A DNA stretch of 64,000 bases from Mycoplana dimorpha (GTDB taxonomy: Bacteria > Pseudomonadota > Alphaproteobacteria > Rhizobiales > Rhizobiaceae): the NCBI RefSeq assembly GCF_003046475.1, contig NZ_PZZZ01000005.1, positions 342,405 through 406,404 of the forward strand. The letters run 5' to 3'. Made by a program: the position numbers and the translations under genes. Under the pieces are notes generated by a model that saw only the letters and a list, made by a program, of their open reading frames with translations, was not told where the DNA came from and made no database searches. Shown piece after piece: positions 9,860 to 18,713 of the stretch (position 1 is the first letter of the stretch; the number at the start of each line of letters is the position of its first letter).

Positions 9860-11088
9860 GATACCGATTTGAGCCTCCGGCCTTCCGGGTCGGTATTGAT
9901 GGTGGCGGCGATGTCGCGCGTCCAGGCGGAGACGGCCGGCACGCGCGAGCGGTCGACCCGGTAGGCGAATTTCTTCGCCACGTCGACGATCTCCGACAGC
10001 AGCCCGCTCTCGAGCGTGGTGGGCTCGAGGCCGAGCGAGCGGAACTTTTCGTTCTCGACGACGAGGTCGTTTTCGGCCGCCTCCTTGCGCGGGTTCGGCA
10101 GCCAGGCGATCTCGCTGCCGGTGAGGCCGGCGATCAGCTGGGCGAGGTCGCGGACGCGGTGGGTCTCGGTCATCTGGTTGAAGATTTCGACCCGGTCGCC
10201 GCGGGCGGGTGGGTTTGAAAGCGCCAGCTCGATGCAGCGCACCGAATCCTGGATGTGGATGAAGGCGCGGGTCTGCCCGCCGGTGCCGTGCACCGTCAGC
10301 GGATAGCCGATCGCCGCCTGGATCAGGAAGCGGTTCAGCACGGTGCCGTAGTCGCCGTCATAGTCGAAGCGGTTGACGAGCTGCGGGTGGCGGCGCGTCT
10401 CACTCGTATGCGTGCCCCAGACAATACCCTGGTGCAGGTCGGTGATGCGCAGGCCGTCGTTCTTTGCGTAAAACTGGAACAGTAGCTGATCCAGGCACTT
10501 GGTCATGTGGTAGATCGAGCCGGGGTTGGCGGGATAGAGGATCTCCTGGCGGGCGGTGCGGCCGTCCGTGGTCTCGATGCCGACCGGCAGGTAGCCTTCG
10601 GGGATCGCAGCACCGACCGTCGAGTAGCCGTAGACGCCCATGGTGCCGAGATGGACGACATGGGCGTCGAGACCGGTCTCGACCAGCGCATTGAGGAGAT
10701 TGTGGGTGGCCGAGACGTTGTTGTCGACCGTGTAGTTCTTGTGCCGGTCGCTCTTCATCGAATAGGGGGCGGCGCGCTGCTCGGCGAAGTGGATCACCGC
10801 ATCGGGCCGTTCCTCGCGCAGCCAGTTCTTCAGGCGCTCGTAGTCGCGGGCAAGGTCGATCAGCTGGAAATGGATGCGGCGGCCGGTTTCGGCGTGCCAG
10901 ACGCGGGTGCGTTCCTGGATGGAATCCATCGGGGTGAGCGACTGCACGCCCAGCTCGGTATCGATCCAGCGGCGGGAGAGATTGTCGAGGATGTGGACCT
11001 CGTGGCCGGCGTTGGAGAGGTGCAGCGAGGTGGGCCAGCCCACGAAACCGTCTCCGCCGAGAACCGCAATCTTCATCGCCGATGCCAT
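9856..11088 (-). CDS. sqdB: UDP-sulfoquinovose synthase
   Basis: 410 residues, an extended SDR. The N terminus KIAVLGGDGFVGWPTSLHL is the NAD-binding motif with the SqdB-specific GWPT. Other diagnostic segments are IHFAEQRAAPYSMKS, MGVYGYSTVGAAIPEG, YHMTKCLDQLL (catalytic Tyr/Lys) and GIVWGTHTSETRRHP. The enzyme converts UDP-glucose and sulfite to UDP-sulfoquinovose, the head-group donor for the sulfolipid SQDG. The ATG at 11088 has a purine-rich AGGGGGG site; an internal ATG at 11076 is possible. The operon is divergent from ybgC. Confidence 0.95.
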   Translation of the reverse strand: MASAMKIAVLGGDGFVGWPTSLHLSNAGHEVHILDNLSRRWIDTELGVQSLTPMDSIQERTRVWHAETGRRIHFQLIDLARDYERLKNWLREERPDAVIHFAEQRAAPYSMKSDRHKNYTVDNNVSATHNLLNALVETGLDAHVVHLGTMGVYGYSTVGAAIPEGYLPVGIETTDGRTARQEILYPANPGSIYHMTKCLDQLLFQFYAKNDGLRITDLHQGIVWGTHTSETRRHPQLVNRFDYDGDYGTVLNRFLIQAAIGYPLTVHGTGGQTRAFIHIQDSVRCIELALSNPPARGDRVEIFNQMTETHRVRDLAQLIAGLTGSEIAWLPNPRKEAAENDLVVENEKFRSLGLEPTTLESGLLSEIVDVAKKFAYRVDRSRVPAVSAWTRDIAATINTDPEGRRLKSVS

Positions 11089-11216
11089 GGAATACCCCCC
11101 TGCGCGTTGAGACTGGTCCGGTCATAGTGACCGAATATGACAGGAGTGCAATCCTTGCTTTTGCCCCGCCGTTCCTCCACAGAGGCGGAAAGATCGCCTC
11201 GTTTCGGATATTGGAC

Positions 11217-11675
11217 ATGACGAATTTCGACCACGCCCTTGCGGGGGAACTGACGGCGGACGGACACCGGCTGGTGCAGCGCGTCTACTACGAGGACACG
11301 GATTTTTCCGGTTTCGTCTACCACGCCCGCTACCTCCACTTCATGGAGCGCGCCCGCACCGATTACCTACGCTGCCTCGGCGTCGAGCAGGGGGCGCTGT
11401 CGATCGAGGGCGACACGGAAGGGCTGATGTTCGTCGTCCACCGGATGGAGATCGACTTCAAGGCGCCGGCCAGGATGGACGACATCCTCACCGTGCTCAC
11501 GCACACCGAAAAGGCGGGCGGGGCGAAGATGGTGCTGCAGCAGGAGGTGCGCCGGGGCGAGCAGCTGTTGATCGCCGCCAAGGTGGTGATCGCCGTCATC
11601 AACGCCAAGGGCCGGCCGCGGCGGCTGCCGGAGGGGCTGGCGGTGCAATTTCTCGCGGCCCGGGGCGACGAGTAG
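11217..11675 (+). CDS. ybgC: Tol-Pal system-associated acyl-CoA thioesterase
   Basis: 152 residues, hotdog fold. The 4-hydroxybenzoyl-CoA thioesterase signature YYEDTDFSGFVYHARYLHFMERARTDYL holds the catalytic aspartate. MEIDFKAPARMDDILTV continues the hotdog sheet. YbgC hydrolyses short acyl-CoA or acyl-ACP and is usually the first gene of the tol-pal cluster. Here tolQ starts 1.15 kb downstream because a ParDE-like pair lies between. The ATG at 11217 is preferred since the upstream extension matches nothing and reaches back into the sqdB promoter area. Confidence 0.93.
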   Translation: MTNFDHALAGELTADGHRLVQRVYYEDTDFSGFVYHARYLHFMERARTDYLRCLGVEQGALSIEGDTEGLMFVVHRMEIDFKAPARMDDILTVLTHTEKAGGAKMVLQQEVRRGEQLLIAAKVVIAVINAKGRPRRLPEGLAVQFLAARGDE

Positions 11676-11746
11676 TTTTTCGCCTATTCCGGAACGAAAG
11701 GTTGCGCGTTGGTAACAGCTCGGCGAAGCGACGGGCCTTCGCCGCC

Positions 11747-12103
11747 TCAAAACGACGATTTGGTGTCGTCGGAGAAGCTGTCCAGTTCGTCTTCCAGGTC
11801 GCTGTCGATATCGACAGCCGGGGTTGGTGTCATCATCCGCCCATGTCGGATCAAGATGACGTCAACCTGGGAACCATCGTAGATGTAGTCGAGAAGATAA
11901 TCGCCGACGACCAGCGTAAGGCTCCCGGCGATTTGTAGACCATGCACGCGGTTTCCCGCCTCAGGAAAGCTCTGAATCGTTCGTTTGGCGTTTTTCATTG
12001 CCGACGAGAATTTCCTTGCCGCTGCTGGATTCCGCTGTCGCAAGTACTCCGCTTCTGCGCGCACGTAGTTTGCCGCATCTTTCGAAAGCCTGACTCGGCT
12101 CAT
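11747..12103 (-). CDS. ParE/RelE-type toxin
   Basis: 118 residues. RLSKDAANYVRAEAEYLRQRNPAAARKFSSAM is the two-helix N terminus of ParE-like toxins, and LTLVVGDYLLDYIYDGSQVDVILIRHGR is the beta-sheet core with the conserved arginine. The C terminus has an extra acidic tail (VDIDSDLEDELDSFSDD), longer than usual for the family. ParE toxins inhibit DNA gyrase and RelE toxins cut mRNA; sequence alone does not settle which. It overlaps its antitoxin by four bases and runs against the ybgC-tolQ direction. Confidence 0.85.
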   Translation of the reverse strand: MSRVRLSKDAANYVRAEAEYLRQRNPAAARKFSSAMKNAKRTIQSFPEAGNRVHGLQIAGSLTLVVGDYLLDYIYDGSQVDVILIRHGRMMTPTPAVDIDSDLEDELDSFSDDTKSSF

Positions 12104-12360
12104 GCCACCTTCCCGGCAATGATCCGATCCATATCCGCGATGACGTCATCCATGTCTTCGTGCTCTCCCGCGGCAATCTGCGCGCGCCCCTTGATCGCCG
12201 CGAGAATGTCAGCGCCTTCGTTCAGAAGATAGGTTCTGAGTGCACGAACAATGATGTAGCTTCGGGAGCGCTCTGTCGCCTCGGCGATGGTCTCGATATC
12301 CGACAATAGATCTGCCGGGACTCGAACGGTCACTGACTCGGACATATTGGCTTTTGACAT
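12100..12360 (-). CDS. Ribbon-helix-helix antitoxin (ParD/CopG-like)
   Basis: 86 residues. SVTVRVPADLLSDIETIAEATERSRSYIIVRAL is a ribbon-helix-helix DNA-binding motif; the C-terminal helix (DMDDVIADMDRIIAG) is the likely toxin-binding part. The ATG at 12360 lies behind AAAGGAG. Its promoter region carries repeated GAGACAA / AAGACAA half-sites that may be its operator. It precedes the toxin with an ATGA overlap. Confidence 0.87.
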   Translation of the reverse strand: MSKANMSESVTVRVPADLLSDIETIAEATERSRSYIIVRALRTYLLNEGADILAAIKGRAQIAAGEHEDMDDVIADMDRIIAGKVA

Positions 12361-12828
12361 CAATCGCTCCTTTCATGCTGTGAGACAATGTAAGACAAAA
12401 TGATGGTCGCCGCAATTTTCATGTCACGGATGCGGACGGGGCAGTTCTGAGCCCCAGGGCACAAATCCGATCCTGGCCGGGATGTCAGGCGCTGATTTCG
12501 GCGTCCCGGTAACACTCCGTTAACCACAATGATGTCTTACTCGGCGCACTGGATTATGTGCGCTGCACGTCATCCTTTAACCAAAATTGACGGCAAGAAG
12601 GCAGTTGAGAAGCGTTGGATCGGCGTGGCGGCCGGCAACATCAACCGGACATTCTTGACGAACGCGGAGCGGCTGCGGGCATAGCGAACCGCCGGCTCCA
12701 GAGGTTTGCCAAATGCCGGCCGGGCAATTCCGAACTCCCGTCGGATGCCGGTCCGGCAGGCGGATGAGGACCCGGTGCGATGGCCAGAGGCGCCCGTGCC
12801 GGGTGTTTGGATTCGGGGACAGAGGTCT
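12361..12828 (+). other. Intergenic region upstream of tolQ
   Basis: Apart from the antitoxin promoter area, no gene is supported. It contains several TTAAC-type words (for example GTTAACC near 12519 and TTTAACC near 12578) that resemble CtrA half-sites, and it must hold the tolQRAB promoter, which the toxin-antitoxin insertion has separated from ybgC. Confidence 0.4.
12382..12398 (-). promoter_or_regulatory. Possible operator of the ParDE-like pair
   Basis: Two direct seven-base repeats, GAGACAA at 12382 and AAGACAA at 12392, lie about 25 bases upstream of the antitoxin start, on the face expected for autoregulation by a ribbon-helix-helix dimer. No protein-binding data are available. Confidence 0.35.
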
Positions 12829-13545
12829 ATGGAACAGGTAGGTTTGGCAGCAACGGCAGACGTGACCCTCTGGTCGCTCTTCATGCAGGCCGGCTTGGTG
12901 GTCAAGCTGGTCATGCTCGGGCTGATCGGGGCGTCGGTCTGGACCTGGGCGATCGTCGTCGACAAGACGCTCGCCTACGGCAAGGCGCGTCGCGCCCTCG
13001 ACAGCTTCGAGCAGGTGTTCTGGTCCGGCCAGTCGCTGGAGGAGCTCTATCGCACCCTCTCCGATCGCCAGACCTCCGGCATGAGCGCGATGTTCGTCTC
13101 CGCGATGCGCGAATGGAAGAAGAGTTTCGAGCGCGGCGCGCGCTCGCCGATCGGCCTGCAGATGCGCATCGACCGGGCGATGGACGTGACGCTGGCGCGT
13201 GAATCCGAAGCGCTCGAGGCGCGGCTCGGTTCGCTTGCGACCATCGGCTCGGCGGCTCCCTTCATCGGCCTGTTCGGCACCGTCGTCGGCATCATGACCT
13301 CGTTCCAGGCGATCGCCGGCTCGAAGTCGACCAACCTCGCCGTCGTGGCGCCGGGTATCGCCGAGGCGCTGCTCGCCACCGCTATCGGCCTGCTGGCCGC
13401 CATTCCCGCCGTCATCGCCTACAACAAGTTCACCGCCGATGCCGGCAAGCTGACGGGGCGCATGGAGGGTTTCGCCGACGAGTTCTCCGCCATCCTTTCG
13501 CGCCAGATCGACGAGAAGCTGCAGCCGCGCCAGGCGGCGCAGTGA
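12829..13545 (+). CDS. tolQ: Tol-Pal system protein TolQ
   Basis: 238 residues, a MotA/TolQ/ExbB-type membrane protein. The first membrane segment is around VVKLVMLGLIGASVWTWAIVV, followed by a cytoplasmic domain and two further segments in LATIGSAAPFIGLFGTVVGI and ALLATAIGLLAAIPAVIAY. With TolR it forms the proton-driven motor that energises TolA for outer-membrane constriction at division. The ATG at 12829 gives the normal length; an upstream extension is possible but not conserved. Confidence 0.96.
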   Translation: MEQVGLAATADVTLWSLFMQAGLVVKLVMLGLIGASVWTWAIVVDKTLAYGKARRALDSFEQVFWSGQSLEELYRTLSDRQTSGMSAMFVSAMREWKKSFERGARSPIGLQMRIDRAMDVTLARESEALEARLGSLATIGSAAPFIGLFGTVVGIMTSFQAIAGSKSTNLAVVAPGIAEALLATAIGLLAAIPAVIAYNKFTADAGKLTGRMEGFADEFSAILSRQIDEKLQPRQAAQ

Positions 13546-13575
13546 CCGGCCGACGCTAAGCAGGAGACCTGGGCC

Positions 13576-14025
13576 ATGGGCATGTCAGTCGGTGGGGGCA
13601 AGGGCGGCGGCGGCCGTCGCAGGCGCGGCGGCAAGAAGGCCGTCATGAGCGAGATCAACGTCACGCCGTTCGTCGACGTCATGCTGGTGCTTTTGATCAT
13701 CTTCATGGTCGCCGCCCCGATGATGACGGTCGGCGTGCCGCTCGACCTGCCGAAGACCTCGGCCAAGGCGCTGAACGCCGAGACCCAGCCGATCACCGTA
13801 TCGGTGAAGGCGGACGGCGCGGTGTTCCTGCAGGAAACCGCGATCCCGGTCGAGGAGATCGCCGCCAAGCTCGAGGCGGTCGCCACCACCGGCTACACCG
13901 AACGGATCTTCGTGCGCGGCGACGGTGCGGCGCCCTATGGCGTGATCGCCGACGTGATGTCGCGCATCCAGCAGGCGGGCTTCACCAATATCGGCCTCGT
14001 CACCGAGCAGAAACCGGACAATTGA
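13576..14025 (+). CDS. tolR: Tol-Pal system protein TolR
   Basis: 149 residues. A glycine and arginine-rich N terminus precedes MSEINVTPFVDVMLVLLIIF, the conserved TolR/ExbD segment in which the membrane aspartate carries the proton path. The rest is periplasmic (TERIFVRGDGAAPYGVIADVM). It starts 30 bases after tolQ. Confidence 0.96.
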   Translation: MGMSVGGGKGGGGRRRRGGKKAVMSEINVTPFVDVMLVLLIIFMVAAPMMTVGVPLDLPKTSAKALNAETQPITVSVKADGAVFLQETAIPVEEIAAKLEAVATTGYTERIFVRGDGAAPYGVIADVMSRIQQAGFTNIGLVTEQKPDN

Positions 14026-14035
14026 TCAGACCGCG

Positions 14036-15103
14036 ATGAAGGGCAGCCTCGCCACATCCGCCGCATTGCATATCCTGGTGCTCACCTGGGCACTGGTATC
14101 GATCGGCAGTCCAGAAAGTTTCGACGTCGCCGACGTCGAGGCGATGCCGGTCGACATCGTGCCGATCGAGGAGCTGACGCAGATCCAGCAGGGCGACAAG
14201 AAGGCGCCGATGAAGGAGAAGGCGGCGCCGGTCCCGACCAAGCGCCAGGACGTCGTCGAGAATGCCGAGAACGCCGGCGACAACGACATCGACATGAAGA
14301 CGCCGCCGACGCCGGACAAGAAGCCGCAGAACGTCGAGACGGCGGCGGCCCCGCCGAAATCCGAGAAGGCCATTCCCACCCCCGAGCCGGCCAAGGAGCC
14401 GGTCGAGGAGGTGCAGAAGACCGAGCCGGCGACCACGCCTGCCACCGAGGTGGCGAAGGAAGCCGAGCCGAAGCAGGACGTCAAGCCCGACGCCAAGCCG
14501 GAAGAAAAGCCGGTCGAGGAGGCGCCCGCCGAGGTCGCGGAAGCCGAATCACTGCCGAAGACCGGCCCGGTCCCCGAGGTGAAGCCGAAGCCGGCGCAGG
14601 CCCAGACGGCCAAGACCGAGGACCGCAAGAACGAGGACAAGAAGAAGGAGCAGAAGAAGCCCGCCTCCGCCAAGGAGAGCGACTTCAACGCCGACGAGGT
14701 GGCGGCCCTTCTCAACAAGACCGAGAGCAAGGGCGGCGGCGCCAAGCGCGCGACGGAAACCGCCGCCCTCGGCGGCAAGAAGACGACCGGCGGCTCGAAG
14801 CTGTCGATGAGCGAGATGGACGCGCTGCGCGGCCTGATCCAGAACAACTGGTCGATCATTCCCGGCATGGCGGACGCCACCGAGGTGCGCATCAGGGTGT
14901 CGATGCAGCTCGACCCGGACGGCAACATCATCGGCGAGCCGGAAGTGGTGGCGACGGGCGGTTCGGAAGCGGCGCGCCGGGCGCTTGCCGGCGGCGCACG
15001 CCGGGCCGTGCTGAAATCGGCGCCTTTCGACAAGCTGCCGAAGGACAAATACGACGCCTGGAGCGAAGTCGTGGTGAACTTCGATCCGAGCGAAATGATG
15101 TGA
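14036..15103 (+). CDS. tolA: TolA-like energy-transducing protein
   Basis: 355 residues. One N-terminal membrane segment ([19 protein letters not shown]) is followed by about 200 residues rich in Lys, Glu, Pro and Ala, the flexible periplasm-spanning part, and a C-terminal TonB/TolA-like domain ([16 protein letters not shown] to NFDPSEMM). TolA links the TolQR motor to TolB and Pal. Start codon is 10 bases after the tolR stop. Its low-complexity middle generates long shadow frames on the other strand. Confidence 0.93.
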   Translation: MKGSLATSAALHILVLTWALVSIGSPESFDVADVEAMPVDIVPIEELTQIQQGDKKAPMKEKAAPVPTKRQDVVENAENAGDNDIDMKTPPTPDKKPQNVETAAAPPKSEKAIPTPEPAKEPVEEVQKTEPATTPATEVAKEAEPKQDVKPDAKPEEKPVEEAPAEVAEAESLPKTGPVPEVKPKPAQAQTAKTEDRKNEDKKKEQKKPASAKESDFNADEVAALLNKTESKGGGAKRATETAALGGKKTTGGSKLSMSEMDALRGLIQNNWSIIPGMADATEVRIRVSMQLDPDGNIIGEPEVVATGGSEAARRALAGGARRAVLKSAPFDKLPKDKYDAWSEVVVNFDPSEMM

Positions 15104-15140
15104 TGCCACGTGGCATAACTACCAGGAAGGCCTAGAACGC

Positions 15141-16442
15141 ATGTTGAGACGCACTTTCCTTCATACCGCAGCCGGGCTGACCGGCGTTGCGGCGACGGTG
15201 TCGCCGGCCTGGGCGCTCGTCGAGATCAACATCAACAAGGGCAACGTCGAGCCGCTGCCGATCGCGGTGACGGATTTCATCGCCGGCGGCGATCTCGGCC
15301 AGAGGATCACCGACGTGATCGCGGCCGACCTGAAGCGTTCCGGCCTGTTTGCGCCGGTCAACAAGCAGGCCTTCATCGAGAAGATCTCCAATCCCGACCA
15401 GCCGCCGCGCTTCGAGGACTGGAAGGTCATCAACGCCCAGGCGCTGGTGACGGGCCGGGTGGCGCAGGAAGGCGGCCGGCTTCGCGCCGAGTTCCGCCTG
15501 TGGGACACGTTTGCCGGCCAGCAGATGACCGGCCAGCAGTTCTACACCCAGCCGGAGAACTGGCGCCGCGTCGCCCACATCATCGCCGACGCGATCTATG
15601 AGCGGATCACCGGCGAGAAGGGCTATTTCGACACCCGCATCGTCTATGTCGCCGAGAGCGGCCCGAAGAACGCCCGCAAGCGCCAGCTCGCCATCATGGA
15701 CCAGGACGGCGCCAATGCGCGGGCGCTGACCAATTCCAACGAGCTGGTGCTGACGCCGCGCTTCTCGCCGAGCCGCCAGGAAATCACCTATATGTCCTTT
15801 GAGGGCCAGCAGCCGCGGGTCTACCTGCTGCAGCTCGAGACCGGGCAGCGCGAGGTGGTCGGCAACTTCCCCGGCATGACCTTTGCGCCGCGCTTCTCGC
15901 CCGACGGGCAGCGGGTGATCATGAGCCTGCAGCAGGAAGGCAATGCCAACATCTACACGATGGACCTGCGCTCGCGCACGACGACGCGCCTGACCTCGAC
16001 GGCGGCGATCGATACCGCACCCTCCTACTCGCCGGACGGCAACCGGATCGTCTTCGAAAGCGACCGCGGCGGCCGCCAGCAGCTCTACGTGATGAACGCC
16101 GACGGCTCCGGCCAGACCCGCATCTCGTTCGGCGACGGCTCCTACTCGACGCCGGTCTGGTCGCCGCGCGGCGACCTGATCGCCTTCACCAAGCAGTCGG
16201 GCGGCAAGTTCTCGATCGGCGTGATGAAGACCGACGGCTCGGGCGAGCGCATCCTGACGAGCGGCTTCCACAACGAGGGGCCGACCTGGGCGCCGAACGG
16301 CCGCGTGCTGATGTTCTTCCGCCAGCCGGCCGGCTCGGGCGGGCCGCAGCTCTTCTCGATCGACCTGACCGGCTACAATGAGCAGCAGATCCAGACCGCC
16401 AGCTACGCTTCGGACCCGGCCTGGTCGCCGCTGCTGGAATAA
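15141..16442 (+). CDS. tolB: Tol-Pal system beta-propeller protein TolB
   Basis: 433 residues. A signal sequence ends near PAWA; its start [11 protein letters not shown] resembles a twin-arginine motif, which is worth noting for a protein usually exported by Sec in enterobacteria. A TolB N-terminal domain (residues about 30-170) is followed by WD40-like propeller repeats with the PxFSPDG pattern ([41 protein letters not shown]). Periplasmic TolB binds Pal and TolA. Confidence 0.96.
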   Translation: MLRRTFLHTAAGLTGVAATVSPAWALVEININKGNVEPLPIAVTDFIAGGDLGQRITDVIAADLKRSGLFAPVNKQAFIEKISNPDQPPRFEDWKVINAQALVTGRVAQEGGRLRAEFRLWDTFAGQQMTGQQFYTQPENWRRVAHIIADAIYERITGEKGYFDTRIVYVAESGPKNARKRQLAIMDQDGANARALTNSNELVLTPRFSPSRQEITYMSFEGQQPRVYLLQLETGQREVVGNFPGMTFAPRFSPDGQRVIMSLQQEGNANIYTMDLRSRTTTRLTSTAAIDTAPSYSPDGNRIVFESDRGGRQQLYVMNADGSGQTRISFGDGSYSTPVWSPRGDLIAFTKQSGGKFSIGVMKTDGSGERILTSGFHNEGPTWAPNGRVLMFFRQPAGSGGPQLFSIDLTGYNEQQIQTASYASDPAWSPLLE

Positions 16443-16684
16443 TCCGGCAGGGGATATGCCGGCAATTGTGTCAGCGCCGCCGCTTTCTCGCCTCAAAGTC
16501 CTGCAAACGAGGGCTTCACAAGGCGAGAATCGGCGGCGTTGCCGTCTCGTGCCGGGATCGGGGGATCATTGTGAAAGCGTTTATTAACCATAATTGTTGA
16601 ATGCCGCTTAACCGCGCACGGTTACAGTCTGGCAACCCTGATTGAAACCCAAGCCCTATCGAACTGATGCAAGGAGATCGGCTC

Positions 16685-17209
16685 ATGAGCCGCACGGAAA
16701 TCTCGGCCGCTGGCCGCATGCAGACCTTCGCCCGCAACCCCGCCATGCTGGCTCTTTTCATGGGGCTGGCACTTGCCGGCTGCGCCAACAAGAAGAACCT
16801 GCCCAACAGCGCCGGCGAACTCGGCCTGAACAACGCGACCCCGGGCTCGACGCAGGACTTCACCGTCAACGTCGGCGACCGCATCTTCTTCGACACCGAC
16901 TCGACCTCGATCCGCGCCGACGCGGCCGCCACCCTCGACAAGCAGGCGCAGTGGCTGCAGCGGTACTCGAACTACGCGATCACCGTCGAGGGCCATGCCG
17001 ACGAGCGCGGCACGCGCGAGTACAACCTGGCGCTTGGCGCCCGCCGTGCGACGTCCACCAAGCAGTACCTCGTCAGCCGCGGCGTTCCGGCCAACCGCAT
17101 TCGCACGATCTCCTACGGCAAGGAAAAGCCGGTCGCCGTCTGCGACGACATCTCCTGCTGGTCGCAGAACCGCCGCGCCGTCACCGTTCTCGGCGGCGCC
17201 GGGATGTAA
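16685..17209 (+). CDS. pal: Peptidoglycan-associated lipoprotein Pal
   Basis: 174 residues. A long signal sequence with lipobox LAGC leads to an OmpA-like peptidoglycan-binding domain: FFDTDSTSIRADAAATLDKQ, EGHADERGTREYNLALGARR and NRIRTISYGKEKP. The ATG at 16685 has an AAGGAG site eight bases upstream; an earlier in-frame ATG lacks one. Pal anchors the outer membrane to peptidoglycan and is the end point of Tol energy transfer. A terminator follows at 17236. Confidence 0.96.
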   Translation: MSRTEISAAGRMQTFARNPAMLALFMGLALAGCANKKNLPNSAGELGLNNATPGSTQDFTVNVGDRIFFDTDSTSIRADAAATLDKQAQWLQRYSNYAITVEGHADERGTREYNLALGARRATSTKQYLVSRGVPANRIRTISYGKEKPVAVCDDISCWSQNRRAVTVLGGAGM

Positions 17210-17235
17210 TCTCCGGCAAAGACCGTGTTTCAGGG

Positions 17236-17266
17236 GCCCGCCAGCGATGGCGGGCTCTTTCTTTTC
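17236..17266 (+). terminator. Terminator after pal
   Basis: An eight-base stem GCCCGCCA / TGGCGGGC around GCGA, followed by a T-rich run at 17256-17266. Confidence 0.8.
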
Positions 17267-17333
17267 AAGGGATGGCCGTTGTCGCCGCCATTCCGACCGC
17301 GGCGCGAAAGACTATGTGGAGCTCAGCGACTTG

Positions 17334-17373
17334 AGCGCGCTGGATGCCGGATCGCGGTCCCGCATGACGGGAA
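17334..17373. repeat. REP-like palindromic fragment
   Basis: The words GCGCGCTGGATGCCGGATC and GCATGACGGGA match the palindromic repeats at 37930, 38030 and 38273, with a diverged centre. It lies in the 336-base pal-cpoB gap, which otherwise holds only the pal terminator and the cpoB upstream region. Confidence 0.55.
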
Positions 17374-17545
17374 CGGATCGAGCGCTCTCCGGGCTGAAAC
17401 CGCCGAGAGCGGATGAAATCAGACGTTGCTCCCGGGCGCTTAGTTTTTTATCACACTTTGGCCGAACTCCGTTGCTTTTTGGGAGCATTTGGAAAAACCT
17501 GCGGCTGCGCGAGAATGCGCAAATCCACCAATGGGACAACGTCAT

Positions 17546-18526
17546 ATGAAGAAAATCATCGCGGCCAGCCTGATCGGCCTGGCAGCCTTGGCCGGGCCGG
17601 CGACGGTACTGCACGCGTCTCCACTCTCGGCGCTGGCGAACCGCATCCTGCCGGGTGCCGGCAAGGCGGACAAGGAAGTGGTGCTGGCGCAAGCCAATGA
17701 CACGATCATGCGCATCGGCCAGCTCGAGGAGCAGATCCGCTCTCTCAACGGCCGGATCGAGGAAATGAGCTTCCAGCTGCTGCAGATGCAGGAGCAGTTG
17801 CGCAAGACGCAGGAAGACAACGAGTATCGCTTCCAGGACCTGGAAAGCGGCAAGGGCGGCGGCAAGAGCGGCGCGCTCGAACGGCCGGCCGGCCAGGACC
17901 CGCAGTCCAGCCGGACCGCGGCGGCGGAGGCTCCGGCGGATCAGTCCGCCGGAGCCGGCGGGCAGACGGCATCGGCAGGCAACCTCGGAACCCAGCCGCA
18001 GACCCTGGGCTCGATCCGCTTCGACGAGAACGGCAACCCGATCGGCGCCGATATCAACGAGAGCGCCTCGCTCGGCAGCGGCGCGTTGCCGGACGCGACG
18101 ACCGGAACCCCGGCGACGGCAGGCGGGCAGGCGGCCGCGCTGGACAGACCGGACGACATCTACAACGCCGCCTACGGCCACGTGCTTTCCGGCGACTACG
18201 CGCTCGCCGAGAAGGAATTCCGCGACTATCTTGAGATTTTCCCGGAAGGCGACAAGGCCGCCGACGCGAGCTTCTGGCTCGGCGAAGCGCAGTATTCGCA
18301 GGGCAATTTCAACGAGGCGGCCAAGACCTTCCTCAATGCCCACCAGACCTACAACAAGTCCAAGAAGGCGCCGGAAATGCTGTTGAAGCTCGGCATGTCG
18401 CTGGCCGCGCTCGACAACCGCGAAACCGCCTGCGCGACGCTGCGCGAAGTCGGCAAGCGCTATCCCAACGCCTCCAAGGCGGTGAAGGCCAAGGTCACCA
18501 GCGAACAGAGCCGGCTCGCCTGCTGA
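17546..18526 (+). CDS. cpoB: Cell division coordinator CpoB (YbgF family)
   Basis: 326 residues. A signal peptide (MKKIIAASLIGLAALAGPA) is followed by a coiled-coil trimerisation part (IGQLEEQIRSLNGRIEEMSFQ), an Ala/Gly/Pro-rich linker, and C-terminal TPR repeats (YNAAYGHVLSGDYALAEKEF, ASFWLGEAQYSQGNFNEAAK). CpoB binds TolA in the periplasm and couples outer-membrane constriction to septal peptidoglycan synthesis. It ends the tol-pal cluster. The start was chosen for the signal peptide; the upstream extension has none. Confidence 0.93.
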   Translation: MKKIIAASLIGLAALAGPATVLHASPLSALANRILPGAGKADKEVVLAQANDTIMRIGQLEEQIRSLNGRIEEMSFQLLQMQEQLRKTQEDNEYRFQDLESGKGGGKSGALERPAGQDPQSSRTAAAEAPADQSAGAGGQTASAGNLGTQPQTLGSIRFDENGNPIGADINESASLGSGALPDATTGTPATAGGQAAALDRPDDIYNAAYGHVLSGDYALAEKEFRDYLEIFPEGDKAADASFWLGEAQYSQGNFNEAAKTFLNAHQTYNKSKKAPEMLLKLGMSLAALDNRETACATLREVGKRYPNASKAVKAKVTSEQSRLAC

Positions 18527-18713
18527 CGGCCAGGATCAAAACTCAATCAGATCATGTGCAGTCGAGGCCGATCGGACCCAGGGCCGTTCGCGGGACTGTC
18601 CGAATGAACCCTTCCGGCTGGCCGGCTTCAGTGGCGGGCGAGGGAAATGTTTGAACATGGCGGGGATTTCCTGCACTTTTCCGATTGAGTTTTGACCCTT
18701 GCGGAGCGACGCC

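Noticed and set aside
12570..12965. 131-codon minus-strand frame over the tolQ start
   Set aside because: Overlaps the TolQ N-terminal membrane region and has no family features.
16584..16598. CtrA box upstream of pal
   Set aside because: TTAA is followed by TGTT at seven bases; only half of the motif is met, so it was not listed as a site.
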